A stretch of DNA of 13,074 bases, from NCBI GenBank assembly GCA_937902865.1, contig CALFNJ010000359.1:1-13074 (forward strand), given 5' to 3'. This document shows, in pieces, positions 1-6,050 of the stretch. The position numbers and the translations under genes are program-made. How positions within the stretch are numbered: position 1 is the stretch's first letter; every line of letters begins with the position of its first letter. Source of the stretch: an uncultured Opitutaceae bacterium. GTDB lineage: Bacteria > Verrucomicrobiota > Verrucomicrobiia > Opitutales > Opitutaceae. The notes under the pieces were generated by a model, which had not been told where the DNA came from, ran no database searches, and saw only the letters and a list, made by a program, of their open reading frames with translations.

Positions 1-18
1 TTCCAGATAAATCAAACT

Positions 19-600
19 TCAGAATAGATCGGCGCCGCGGAACTTGATCCACGCCGCGCCGACGCCGGCGATCAGGCCGAAGAGGTGTCCCTCCCATGAG
101 GTGCCGTTGCGGGCGGGAGCCAGTCCGGCGAGCATGCCGCCGTAGAACAGGAGCACGCCGCCCGCGATCAGCAGGTCCGCGTTCGCGCGCGTGAACCAGG
201 CCACCGCCAGCAGCCAGCCGAGAAAACCGAAAATCACGCCGCTCATTCCGACGTGCGCCGCCCGCCGGCCCAACGCCCAGAGCAGCAAGCCCTGGCCGAG
301 CGCGATGCCCGGCGCCACGAGCATGAACTGCGACTCGCCCTGCCGCAGCACCAGTGCCCCGAGCACCAGAAACGGCGGCAGGTTGGCGGCGAAGTGGGCG
401 AAGTTCGCGTGCACGAACGGCGCCGTCACCAGACCGACAAGCCCTCCGGCCGTGCGCGGCACGATGGCCAGCTGCTTCGCCGCCGGCGCCGCCAGCACGC
501 CGATCAGCGTGCCGATGACCATTCCCACCGCCGGCCAGGAAAGAAAATACCACGGAGCCTCCGTGAACACGCGGCTGAGCTGCTGGAGAAGGTCATCCAT
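19..600 (-). CDS. Rhomboid-family intramembrane serine protease
   Basis: A 193-residue polytopic membrane protein. Rhomboids cleave substrate transmembrane segments inside the membrane with a Ser-His dyad. The family signatures are visible: the H-x4-H-x3-N motif (H64, H69, N73, in HANFAHFAAN), the GxSG catalytic motif GMSG with S120, and the second catalytic His H172 in WEGHLFG. Hydrophobic stretches near residues 24-45, 70-85, 92-111, 117-136, 142-160 and 171-186 fit the six-helix rhomboid core. The frame is open up to 699, but I chose the ATG at 600 because the extra residues would be translated from an AT-rich heptamer repeat (616-646) and have no homology-like character. No Shine-Dalgarno is visible. 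The substrate is unknown. The family call is firm and activity is likely, since all dyad residues are present. Confidence 0.88.
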   Translation of the reverse strand: MDDLLQQLSRVFTEAPWYFLSWPAVGMVIGTLIGVLAAPAAKQLAIVPRTAGGLVGLVTAPFVHANFAHFAANLPPFLVLGALVLRQGESQFMLVAPGIALGQGLLLWALGRRAAHVGMSGVIFGFLGWLLAVAWFTRANADLLIAGGVLLFYGGMLAGLAPARNGTSWEGHLFGLIAGVGAAWIKFRGADLF

Positions 601-615
601 GTCGGAAGCAGAAAG

Positions 616-646
616 ATTTTCGATTTTTGATTCTCGATTTTCGATT
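616..646. repeat. AT-rich heptamer tandem repeat upstream of rhomboid gene
   Basis: Four and a half degenerate 7-base units run in tandem: ATTTTCG, ATTTTTG, ATTCTCG, ATTTTCG, then ATT. The block is strikingly AT-rich against the surrounding GC-rich DNA. It ends 15 bases before the chosen start codon of the minus-strand rhomboid gene, so it lies in that gene's 5' leader or promoter. It could be an intergenic repeat family or a curved or easily melted promoter element; the sequence does not decide between these. Confidence 0.8.
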
Positions 647-753
647 GGCGGAAACGCCATCGAAGCGGGAGGTGATGCGGCAGGGCGCATGGCCCGCATC
701 GGACTGGATCAGCGTTCCTCGTTTCGCAATCCAACTTCGAACCGGCTGCCGCT

Positions 754-793
754 TCCGAGGTAGGGGCGTCCCAAGGGACGCCCCTACCTCGGA
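754..793. repeat. Perfect 19-bp inverted repeat (long hairpin)
   Basis: The arms 754-772 and 775-793 are exact reverse complements separated only by AA, giving a near-perfect 40-base palindrome with the core TAGGGGCGTCCC / GGGACGCCCCTA. It sits in the 316-base gene-free stretch between the divergent rhomboid gene and the paralogous pair, 124 bases upstream of the start at 917. It resembles the shorter hairpin at 5320-5339 and the GGTAGGGCGCG ends of the paired elements elsewhere, so it is probably a member of the same palindromic repeat superfamily. No T-tract follows it. I see no clear promoter in the rest of this gap. Confidence 0.85.
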
Positions 794-916
794 GATTTTG
801 GTCTCCGGTAAAATCAGCGTAAACCCCGCTTCCAGCTGCCCGGAAGCATTTACCCGAGGATTGAGGCCCGGCCGCCGATCCGTCACGCTCGGTCCGCGTT
901 TACTCATCTCGCACCC

Positions 917-1696
917 ATGAAAACGACCTCGTGCCTCCTGCTGCTGTTCCTGCTTTCCGGCCACGCTTTCGCGACCGAAATCGGCGACACCTACAACCAG
1001 GTCATCGCGGAAAGGGGGAAGCCCAAGAGCCAGATCGACGCCGGCAGCCGGCGCCTGCTGCAATACCCGGACGCCGCCATCGAGCTGCGGGACAATCTCG
1101 TCACCAACATCAAGGCGATCACTCCGCCGCCCGCAGCGACCACGCCGGCGCCAGCGGCTCCGGCTCCGGCGAAAGCGCCTCCCGCGACCGCGACCGCGGC
1201 CGCGCCGAAGCCAGCCGCCCAGCCGTCCTCTTCCTCGACGGCAAAAATCGCGGCCCTCCAGCGCGAGCTCAACCAAGCGGTGAATCGCGTGAAGGAAATC
1301 GTCAATCAGCCGGTCAAGATGGTGCAGCGCACCCCGCAGATGAAGGTCGGCATGTGGGGACCCGGCGGCTGGTTTCACGAGGGCGCCGAGGAGCCGGATT
1401 TCGCCAATGTCGACGTGCGGAAAACGCAGGATCTCACCTTCGGCCGGTTCGAATTTGTCTCATCGGACATCAACCCCGGCGTCGCGTTCATGGGTCGTGA
1501 ACTGGAGTACAACTCCATGACCAAGATTTTCTACATGGACCGCAGCATCCCGAAGAAAAAGCTGAGCGAGGAGGAGATGCTCGAGATCAATGAGCTCTAC
1601 CGGGTGATCGGCCGCTGCACCGCGCAGCTCAAGCCGCTGATGGAGTCACGGGTTCTTCCCGTGCCAGCTCCTGCTCCTGCTTCACCGAAGAATTGA
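917..1696 (+). CDS. Exported protein of unknown function, paralogue 1 (BamE/SmpA-like N-terminus)
   Basis: This 259-residue protein has a signal peptide (residues 1-19, ending HAFA before TEIGD), so it should be periplasmic or envelope-located. Residues 20-66 form a compact domain (IGDTYNQVIAERGKPKSQ, then a YPDAAIELRDN strand pattern). It recalls small BamE/SmpA-type modules, in which a helix and a 'G-x-P' turn precede beta strands, but this is only a resemblance. A low-complexity Ala/Pro linker (about 67-105) joins it to a conserved C-terminal domain (about 108-250) containing WFHEGAEEPDF, DINPG, NSMTKIFYMDRS and EEMLEINELYRVIGRC. The next gene is a full-length paralogue 35 bases downstream, probably co-transcribed. 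No known enzyme motif is seen. The start is chosen because the signal peptide follows it directly. Confidence 0.85.
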   Translation: MKTTSCLLLLFLLSGHAFATEIGDTYNQVIAERGKPKSQIDAGSRRLLQYPDAAIELRDNLVTNIKAITPPPAATTPAPAAPAPAKAPPATATAAAPKPAAQPSSSSTAKIAALQRELNQAVNRVKEIVNQPVKMVQRTPQMKVGMWGPGGWFHEGAEEPDFANVDVRKTQDLTFGRFEFVSSDINPGVAFMGRELEYNSMTKIFYMDRSIPKKKLSEEEMLEINELYRVIGRCTAQLKPLMESRVLPVPAPAPASPKN

Positions 1697-1731
1697 TCCC
1701 GCAGCTCCCGGAGCCCGCTCCTTTATCGCCG

Positions 1732-2466
1732 ATGAAAGCGTGCTGCCTCTTCCTCTGCCTGCTGTTGGCCGCCGGCAGCGCGTTCGCGACGAGTGTCGGC
1801 GATACCTACGAACAGGTCATCAAGGAAAAGGGCAACCCCCGGAGCCAGATCAACGCCGGCGCCAGGCGCCTGCTGCAGTATCCCGACGCCACGCTCGAAT
1901 TGCGGGACAATGTCGTCACCAGCATCAAGGCCGCCCCCGCCTCCCCACCCGCCGAGAAACCGCCGGCCATGGCCGCTCCCGGTTCCCCTGCGGCAGAAAA
2001 CTCCGCGGCGAAAGCTCCCGCCGTTCCCGCGAATCCCAAAATCGCCAGCCTCCAGCGCGACCGCGAGCGGGCGGTGGTTCGCGTGAAGCAAATCGTGAAT
2101 CAGCCGGTCCCGCCGATTGCGCGCACGCCGCAAATGCGGGTCGGCACCTATCCCTATTGGTTCCATGAGGGCGCCGAAACGCCCGACTTCGATAAGGTGG
2201 ATATCCGCCAGACCCAGGGCGGCGACTATGCCCGCTTCCCTTACGTGGCCTCGGATCTCAACCCCGGCATCGTGTATCCCGGCAATGCCCTGGAATTCAA
2301 TTCCATGACCAAATTCTTCTACGTGGACCGCTCGGTCCCGAAGAAAAAGCTCACCGAGGACGAGATGCTCGAGATCAACAATCTCTATCGCGTGATCGGC
2401 CGCTGCGACAAGCAGCTCGAGCAACTGTCCGCCCCCACTTCCCCGTCGGCCTCAACCAAAGGCTGA
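1732..2466 (+). CDS. Exported protein of unknown function, paralogue 2
   Basis: A 244-residue paralogue of the preceding gene with the same architecture: signal peptide (1-19, GSAFA before TSVGD), N-terminal domain (20-65, VGDTYEQVIKEKGNPRSQ and QYPDATLELRDN), Ala/Pro-rich linker (about 66-100), and C-terminal domain with YWFHEGAETPDF, DLNPGIVYPG, NSMTKFFYVDRS and DEMLEINNLYRVIGRC. The domains are strongly conserved between the copies, while the linker diverges in length and sequence. A TTG start at 1693 overlapping the previous stop is possible. I prefer the ATG at 1732 because it begins directly with MKACC and the hydrophobic signal core. It is probably an operon with 917-1696 and ends upstream of the terminator-like hairpin at 2653-2674. 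Function unknown. Confidence 0.85.
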   Translation: MKACCLFLCLLLAAGSAFATSVGDTYEQVIKEKGNPRSQINAGARRLLQYPDATLELRDNVVTSIKAAPASPPAEKPPAMAAPGSPAAENSAAKAPAVPANPKIASLQRDRERAVVRVKQIVNQPVPPIARTPQMRVGTYPYWFHEGAETPDFDKVDIRQTQGGDYARFPYVASDLNPGIVYPGNALEFNSMTKFFYVDRSVPKKKLTEDEMLEINNLYRVIGRCDKQLEQLSAPTSPSASTKG

Positions 2467-2537
2467 CCTCGATCCCCGCGACGGTCGCGGCGAGCCGGGC
2501 AGGGTCCAGCCTTGCCTGGGTCGGACGGCAACCGGTT

Positions 2538-2614
2538 GGCCGCAAAAAGGCGCAGAGGGCGCAAGAGATACCGATCTCTCGGAAATTTTTGCGCGCTCTG
2601 CGCTTTTTGCGGCC
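2538..2614. repeat. Long imperfect hairpin, 9-base-unit family
   Basis: The left arm 2538-2564 (GGCCGCAAAAAGGCGCAGAG...) pairs with 2589-2614 (...CTCTGCGCTTTTTGCGGCC) with one bulge and one mismatch. An internal AGAGAT-ACCG-ATCTCT hairpin (2564-2579) occupies part of the loop. The arm consists of repeating units of about 9 bases starting with CGCA (CGCAAAAAGG, CGCAGAGGG, CGCAAGAGA). A close relative lies at 9211-9279. It occupies the convergent gap between the paralogue pair and tag. Confidence 0.85.
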
Positions 2615-2652
2615 ATTCCTTCCCGTCCAGCGGCCGCGGAGAAAGGAAAACG

Positions 2653-2674
2653 CCGGGCTCTTCGCCCGGTTTTT
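2653..2674. terminator. Bidirectional intrinsic terminator
   Basis: A CCGGGC stem (2653-2658), TCTTC loop and GCCCGG stem (2664-2669) are followed by TTTTT (2670-2674). On the opposite strand the same stem is followed by CG and then TTTT (complement of 2647-2650). It lies between two convergent transcription units, the paralogue pair ending at 2466 and tag ending at 2718, so it can serve both. Confidence 0.7.
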
Positions 2675-2685
2675 CAGAGCGGAAC

Positions 2686-2716
2686 GGCGCGTTCGTTAGG
2701 GATAACGCGCCCTACC
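2686..2716. repeat. Solo GCGCGTTAGGGATAACGCGC palindromic element
   Basis: GGCGCGTT (2686-2693) and AACGCGCC (2704-2711) form an 8-bp stem around CGTTAGGGAT, followed by CTACC. It is one unpaired copy of the element that occurs as inverted pairs at 9075-9168 and 10090-10187, here with an extra CG in the arm. It ends two bases from the tag stop codon, and no partner copy is visible nearby. Confidence 0.7.
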
Positions 2717-2717
2717 T

Positions 2718-3311
2718 TTAGCGTCCGGCTTTCGTGTAGCGGAAGCAGTCGACGATGTGGTCGTCCACCAGTCCCACCGCCTGCATCCAGGCGTAGACGA
2801 TCACGGGACCGACGAACTTGAAGCCGCGCTTTTTCAGTTCGGCGGACATCTGCTCGGACAACGGCGTCTTGGCGGGAATGTCGGTCATTTTCCGGCGGAT
2901 TTTCCGCACCGGTTTGCCGCCGACCATGCCCCAGACGAACGCGGAAAAATCCTCTCCGGCCGCCTCCATTGCGAGATAGGCTTTGGCGTTGCCGATCGTC
3001 GCCTCGATCTTCGCGCGGGAACGGATGATGCCCGCGTCCTGCAGCAGCCGCGCGACGTCGCGCTCACTGAACTTCGCGATCACCTTCGGATCGAAGCCGC
3101 GAAACGCACGGCGGAAGGCCTCGCGCTTTCGCAGGATGGTGATCCAGGACAGGCCGGCCTGAAAACCGTCGAGCATCAGCTTCTCCCAGAGCGCACGGCT
3201 GTCGCGCTCCGGCACGCCCCACTCCTCGTCGTGATAGACCTGCATGAGCGGATCGTTCACCGCCCAGCCGCAGCGGCATTTCTCCTTCGTCTTCGCGATG
3301 CGCGTTTTCAT
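2718..3311 (-). CDS. tag: DNA-3-methyladenine glycosylase I
   Basis: A 197-residue cytoplasmic base-excision repair enzyme that removes 3-methyladenine from alkylated DNA. The match to E. coli Tag is visible along the whole length: CGWA near the N-terminus, YHDEEWGVP, QAGLSWITIL, FRGFDP, QDAGIIRSRAKIEA, IGNAKAYL, KKRGFKFVGP and VDDHIVDCF. The zinc-binding set of the family is intact (C14, H27, H185, C189, equivalent to E. coli C4, H17, H175, C179). The base-contacting Glu38 of E. coli is replaced by Asp (D48, in LDGFQAGLSW), a conservative change. The frame is open up to 3368; the ATG at 3311 (MKTRIAKTK) is chosen because the zinc Cys then falls near the N-terminus as usual and the longer start would enter the repeat block. 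It stands alone on its strand. Confidence is high. Confidence 0.95.
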   Translation of the reverse strand: MKTRIAKTKEKCRCGWAVNDPLMQVYHDEEWGVPERDSRALWEKLMLDGFQAGLSWITILRKREAFRRAFRGFDPKVIAKFSERDVARLLQDAGIIRSRAKIEATIGNAKAYLAMEAAGEDFSAFVWGMVGGKPVRKIRRKMTDIPAKTPLSEQMSAELKKRGFKFVGPVIVYAWMQAVGLVDDHIVDCFRYTKAGR

Positions 3312-3345
3312 GGGTTCGATTCGGCCAAGGCAATCGATCCGCCGA

Positions 3346-3555
3346 AAGGTGTCACGCGAAGATCGCAAAGACTGCAGGCAAGGTGGAACGCGTTGTCTCT
3401 AACGCGTTGTTCGCTCCGCCCGCGCTTTGACGTCTCCACACTGGCGACGCCATCAGCGCGTTAGGGACAACACGCTCCACCTCCAAGCGGACCGAGCCGA
3501 TGCGGACAGGCGGGCCGCCCGTCCCTGCCTTCGAACTCTCTTCGCGTGACACCTT
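3346..3555. repeat. Composite nested inverted repeats filling the tag-GH28 gap
   Basis: The 343-base gap 3312-3654 holds three layers. An outer perfect 16-bp inverted repeat pairs 3346-3361 (AAGGTGTCACGCGAAG) with 3540-3555. Inside it, 3382-3408 and 3456-3482 form a 27-base inverted pair of the GGTGGAACGCGTT-type element (23 of 27 matching; all four differences are transitions). Next to the right copy, 3505-3523 is a GACAGGCGGGCCGCCCGTC palindrome with one mismatch. No coding sequence or transposase is present. The 100 bases before the GH28 start (3555-3654) are C-rich with no clear promoter. Confidence 0.85.
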
Positions 3556-3654
3556 CCTCCCCGCGGGCCGTCAAACCACGGTCCGCTTTGCCCTTGCCCA
3601 CCGTCCCACCGATCGGGCTCTCTCTTTTCCTCCCCACCCCAGTCTCTGTTCCTC

Positions 3655-5247
3655 ATGAAAAAAATCCCCGTCCTCCTCCTCCTGCTCGCGCTGGTTGCCG
3701 CCTTGGCCGGCTGCTCGCAATTCAGCGCCCAAGCCCCGGCCAGCACCCGGTACGTCATTTCCGATTACGGCGCGGTGGGTGACGGCAAGACCGTCAACAC
3801 CCAGGCGATCCAGGACACGATCGACAAGTGCGCCGCGACGGGTGGCGGGACGATTGTCGTGCCCAAGGGCACGTTTCTCAGCGGCGCGCTCTATTTCAAG
3901 CAGGGCGTGAACCTGATTGTCGAAAAGGACGCGGTTCTCAAGAGCACGACCAATATCGCGGATTTCGCGCCGATCTACACGCGCTGGGAAGGCATCGAGC
4001 GCTACTGGACGTCCGCCTTTCTCAATTTCGTCGGCATGAAGAACGTCACCGTCACCGGTGAAGGCACCGTCGACGGCTCCGGCGACGCCTGGGCCAATTT
4101 CGGCCAGAACGCCCGCCTCGCCCGCCCGCCCGGTGAAGCGCCCGCGGCCGGTGCCGAGGGCCGCGGCAACGGACAGCCGCCCGCCCAGGCTGCGGCTGGT
4201 GGCGCCCGCGCCGGCGGCCGGCGTGGTGGTGCCCCCGGTGGTGCGGGTGGCGGCGGCTTCGCCGGCTTCGGCCAAAACGCCCCGGCCGCCCCGGTCGGAC
4301 CGCTGCCCAAGCCGGCCGATGTCTTCCCCGGAACGCTTCCCTCCACTTCGGTGATCAGCCTCTGGCGCTCGAACAAGGACATCCCGATCATCAACGCCGC
4401 CGGCATGCTCATTCCCCGCGGCGGTGGCACGGGCGGTGTCATCAGCACCCCGCCGCGCGCGATCGTGTTCCAGGACTGCACCGATGTGCACATCTCCAAC
4501 CTCAACCTGAAGAACCAGGCTCGCTGGGGTTACGTGTTCATCTACTGCACGAACGTCGTCGCCGAGAAACTGAACGCCCACGCCGAGCATTACATCCCGA
4601 GCTCCGACAGCATGGACGTCGATTCCTGCCGCCACGTGCTCATCACCGGCTGCTACTTCGACTGCAACGACGACTGCCTCTCGATCAAGTCCGGCAAGGA
4701 CGAGGACGGCCGCCGCGTGAACCGCCCCTGCGAGGACATCATCATCGAGAAGACCACCTTCGCCTACGGCCACGGCGGCGCGGCGATGGGCAGCGAGACC
4801 TCCGGCGGCATCCGCAACGTCGAGATCCGCGACTGCATCGCCGAGGCCGGCAACTGGGCGCCGATCCGGTTCAAGACCCAGCCGAGCCGCGGCGGCGTCG
4901 TGGAGAACATCACCTACCGCAACATGGAACTCCGCGACACCAAGCAGTTCGTCGAGTTCAACCTCGAGTGGAACATGCGCATCAATGTCGCCGGTGACAC
5001 CCGCGTCATTCCCACCGTCCGCAACGTGAAGGTGATCAACGTCCACGGCACCGTCGATTCCGCCGGCATGATGCACGGCCTCTACGACAGCTACATCGAG
5101 GGCATCACCTTCGAGAACTGCGACATCACCGCCAACAAAGGCCTCGTGATCGAGAACGCGCACAACGTGGACACGTCGGGTCTCAAGCTCACGGTGAAGA
5201 GCGGCCAGCCGATCACCATCCGCGAAGTCCCGAAGCCGAAGGCCTGA
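3655..5247 (+). CDS. GH28 family pectinase (polygalacturonase-like), predicted lipoprotein
   Basis: A 530-residue enzyme of glycoside hydrolase family 28, whose members cleave galacturonic-acid linkages in homogalacturonan or rhamnogalacturonan. A lipobox LAGC at 17-20 (lipidated C20) after a hydrophobic signal predicts membrane anchoring. The parallel beta-helix begins near residue 33 (YVISDYGAVGDGKTVNTQAI). Catalytic motifs: SSDSMDVDSC (D318, in place of the classical NTD), CNDDCLSIKSG (D339, D340), YGHGG (H373) and IRFK (R405, K407). An unusual Gly/Ala/Pro/Arg-rich insert occupies about residues 150-220. It begins within and ends beyond two copies of FGQNA, encoded by near-identical 15-base direct repeats (4099-4113 and 4267-4281). 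It is related to the GH28 at 7745-9037. Exact linkage specificity cannot be read from the sequence. It is transcribed convergently with DoxX. Confidence 0.93.
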   Translation: MKKIPVLLLLLALVAALAGCSQFSAQAPASTRYVISDYGAVGDGKTVNTQAIQDTIDKCAATGGGTIVVPKGTFLSGALYFKQGVNLIVEKDAVLKSTTNIADFAPIYTRWEGIERYWTSAFLNFVGMKNVTVTGEGTVDGSGDAWANFGQNARLARPPGEAPAAGAEGRGNGQPPAQAAAGGARAGGRRGGAPGGAGGGGFAGFGQNAPAAPVGPLPKPADVFPGTLPSTSVISLWRSNKDIPIINAAGMLIPRGGGTGGVISTPPRAIVFQDCTDVHISNLNLKNQARWGYVFIYCTNVVAEKLNAHAEHYIPSSDSMDVDSCRHVLITGCYFDCNDDCLSIKSGKDEDGRRVNRPCEDIIIEKTTFAYGHGGAAMGSETSGGIRNVEIRDCIAEAGNWAPIRFKTQPSRGGVVENITYRNMELRDTKQFVEFNLEWNMRINVAGDTRVIPTVRNVKVINVHGTVDSAGMMHGLYDSYIEGITFENCDITANKGLVIENAHNVDTSGLKLTVKSGQPITIREVPKPKA

Positions 5248-5319
5248 GCCAGACGAAGGACCGAACCTTCGGAATCTCGCGCAGAGCCTCAGAAACGGAG
5301 AGATCGAACTGCCGATGTA

Positions 5320-5339
5320 GGGCATCTCTTGGGATGCCC
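5320..5339. repeat. Small hairpin related to the 754-793 palindrome
   Basis: GGGCATC (5320-5326) pairs with GATGCCC (5333-5339) around TCTTGG, preceded by GTA. The layout (TAGGG...CCC AAG/TTG GGG...) parallels the longer palindrome at 754-793, as if it were a shortened or decayed copy. It lies in the 305-base gap after the first GH28 gene. Confidence 0.55.
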
Positions 5340-5405
5340 GCTTCGGGATTCGAAGCCTAACGGACTAGCTCACTCGACCTCGCGAAGCATCTCAGGCTGA
5401 CAGCC

Positions 5406-5500
5406 AAAACCTCGGATCGCCTCGGTTCGGCTCCTGTTCAATCCGGTTTGGGATCGGATTTCTTACAGGAGGCGAACCGAGGCCGATCCGAGGTTTTTTT
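5406..5500. terminator. Very long hairpin with T-tract, between convergent GH28 and DoxX
   Basis: The left arm 5406-5437 (AAAACCTCGGATC, GCCTCGGTTCG, CTCCTGT) pairs with 5465-5496 with one bulge and one mismatch, about 30 base pairs. The loop contains a smaller AATCCG/CGGATT stem. On the plus strand the stem runs into seven T residues (5494-5500); on the minus strand it ends in TTTT. It therefore looks like a bidirectional terminator for the convergent GH28 and DoxX genes, made from an unusually long palindrome. It could equally be a repeat that happens to end in T. Confidence 0.65.
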
Positions 5501-5510
5501 ATCCCTAATC

Positions 5511-5545
5511 GGCTTCGCGTTCTTCGCGGCTTCGCGTGACACCCT
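5511..5545. repeat. Short 9-base tandem block next to DoxX stop
   Basis: GGCTTCGCG, TTCTTCGCG and GCTTCGCGT run in tandem at an exact 9-base period, followed by GACACCCT. The last part (5530-5545, CTTCGCGTGACACCCT) matches 3540-3555 in 15 of 16 bases. It ends 8 bases before the minus-strand DoxX stop codon. Confidence 0.7.
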
Positions 5546-5552
5546 CCGGCAC

Positions 5553-6005
5553 TCAGCGCGCCAGGAGCGCGTCGACCGACCAGGCGCCGCCGCCCAGGAT
5601 CAGGAGCGCCACGACGATGCCCACGGCCAGGAGATGGAACTCCACGCCCTCGCCCTTCTGGTTGCCGCCCCAGTTCATGAAAAATCCGTTGGGCCGGTGC
5701 TGCGCCGCCGCCACGAGCATCACCCCGCCGAGACCGAGCGCCGCCAGGCGCGTGCCCAGGCCCGCGAGCAGCATCACGCCGCCGACCGACTCCGTCAGGA
5801 TCGCCAGCAGCGCGAAGATCCAGGGCGCCTTCACCACGCCGGTGAGATAGCCCATCGTGCCCTTGAAGCCGTGGCCGCCGAACGCCCCGACCGTCTTCTG
5901 CAGACCGTGGGGCAAGATCATCACGCCAAGCGCCAGCCGCAGGGCGGTGGGCGCGAACGAGTCGCCGGTGGCGACGAGGGAGGAAAGGAAGGATGTTAGT
6001 TGCAT
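5553..6005 (-). CDS. DoxX family integral membrane protein
   Basis: A 150-residue inner-membrane protein with four predicted helices (about residues 20-38, 61-81, 86-103 and 122-143). The DoxX-family pattern is clear: RLALGVMILPHGLQK near 23-37 followed by GGHGFKGTMGYL, then GLGTRLAALGL and a C-terminal helix after the soluble loop containing NWGG (111-114). DoxX proteins are linked to thiosulfate:quinone oxidoreductase subunits in archaea and to redox or thiol stress membrane complexes in bacteria; the role here is not determined. The gene is divergent from a MarR regulator, and its ATG (6003-6005) lies inside the left TAGTTG-N6-CAACTA operator. A TTG two codons upstream is possible but less likely. 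Expected regulation is repression by the neighbouring MarR protein. Confidence 0.9.
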   Translation of the reverse strand: MQLTSFLSSLVATGDSFAPTALRLALGVMILPHGLQKTVGAFGGHGFKGTMGYLTGVVKAPWIFALLAILTESVGGVMLLAGLGTRLAALGLGGVMLVAAAQHRPNGFFMNWGGNQKGEGVEFHLLAVGIVVALLILGGGAWSVDALLAR

Positions 6006-6014
6006 ACACAACTA
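5997..6014. promoter_or_regulatory. Probable MarR operator 1, over the DoxX start codon
   Basis: TAGTTGCATACACAACTA is an 18-base dyad with 6-base arms TAGTTG/CAACTA, extendable to TTAGTTG/CAACTAA. It covers the DoxX ATG. Operator 2 has the same arms exactly 30 bases to the right. A small, conserved, repeated dyad between a MarR gene and its divergent neighbour is the typical arrangement for autorepression. Confidence 0.78.
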
Positions 6015-6026
6015 AACTGCGGGATA

Positions 6027-6044
6027 TAGTTGCGTTTGCAACTA
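6027..6044. promoter_or_regulatory. Probable MarR operator 2, in MarR upstream region
   Basis: TAGTTGCGTTTGCAACTA has 7-base arms TAGTTGC/GCAACTA. Its start is 30 bases from that of operator 1, about three helical turns, so both sites face the same side of the DNA. The overlapping TATAGT at 6025-6030 could be a -10 element for the MarR gene, in which case binding would occlude polymerase; that part is tentative. Confidence 0.78.
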
Positions 6045-6050
6045 AAATCC

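Noticed and set aside
593..1378. 261-codon minus-strand frame opposite the first paralogue
   Set aside because: It is rich in Arg/Gly repeats caused by the Ala/Pro linker on the other strand, and it conflicts with a gene that has a close tandem paralogue.
1693..1731. TTG start overlapping the previous stop for the second paralogue
   Set aside because: It would place 13 Pro-rich residues before the signal peptide; the first paralogue begins directly with its signal sequence.
2512..2721. Small 69-codon plus-strand frame between the paralogue pair and tag
   Set aside because: It lies entirely within hairpin repeats and the terminator, and its protein reads as translated repeat.
3571..5325. Very long open frame (584 codons) on the minus strand opposite the first GH28
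   Set aside because: It is the antisense shadow of a gene with strong GC bias at third codon positions. Its composition (Asp/Ala/Val/Gly/Arg-rich, no domain pattern) is typical of such shadows, and the plus strand encodes a complete GH28.
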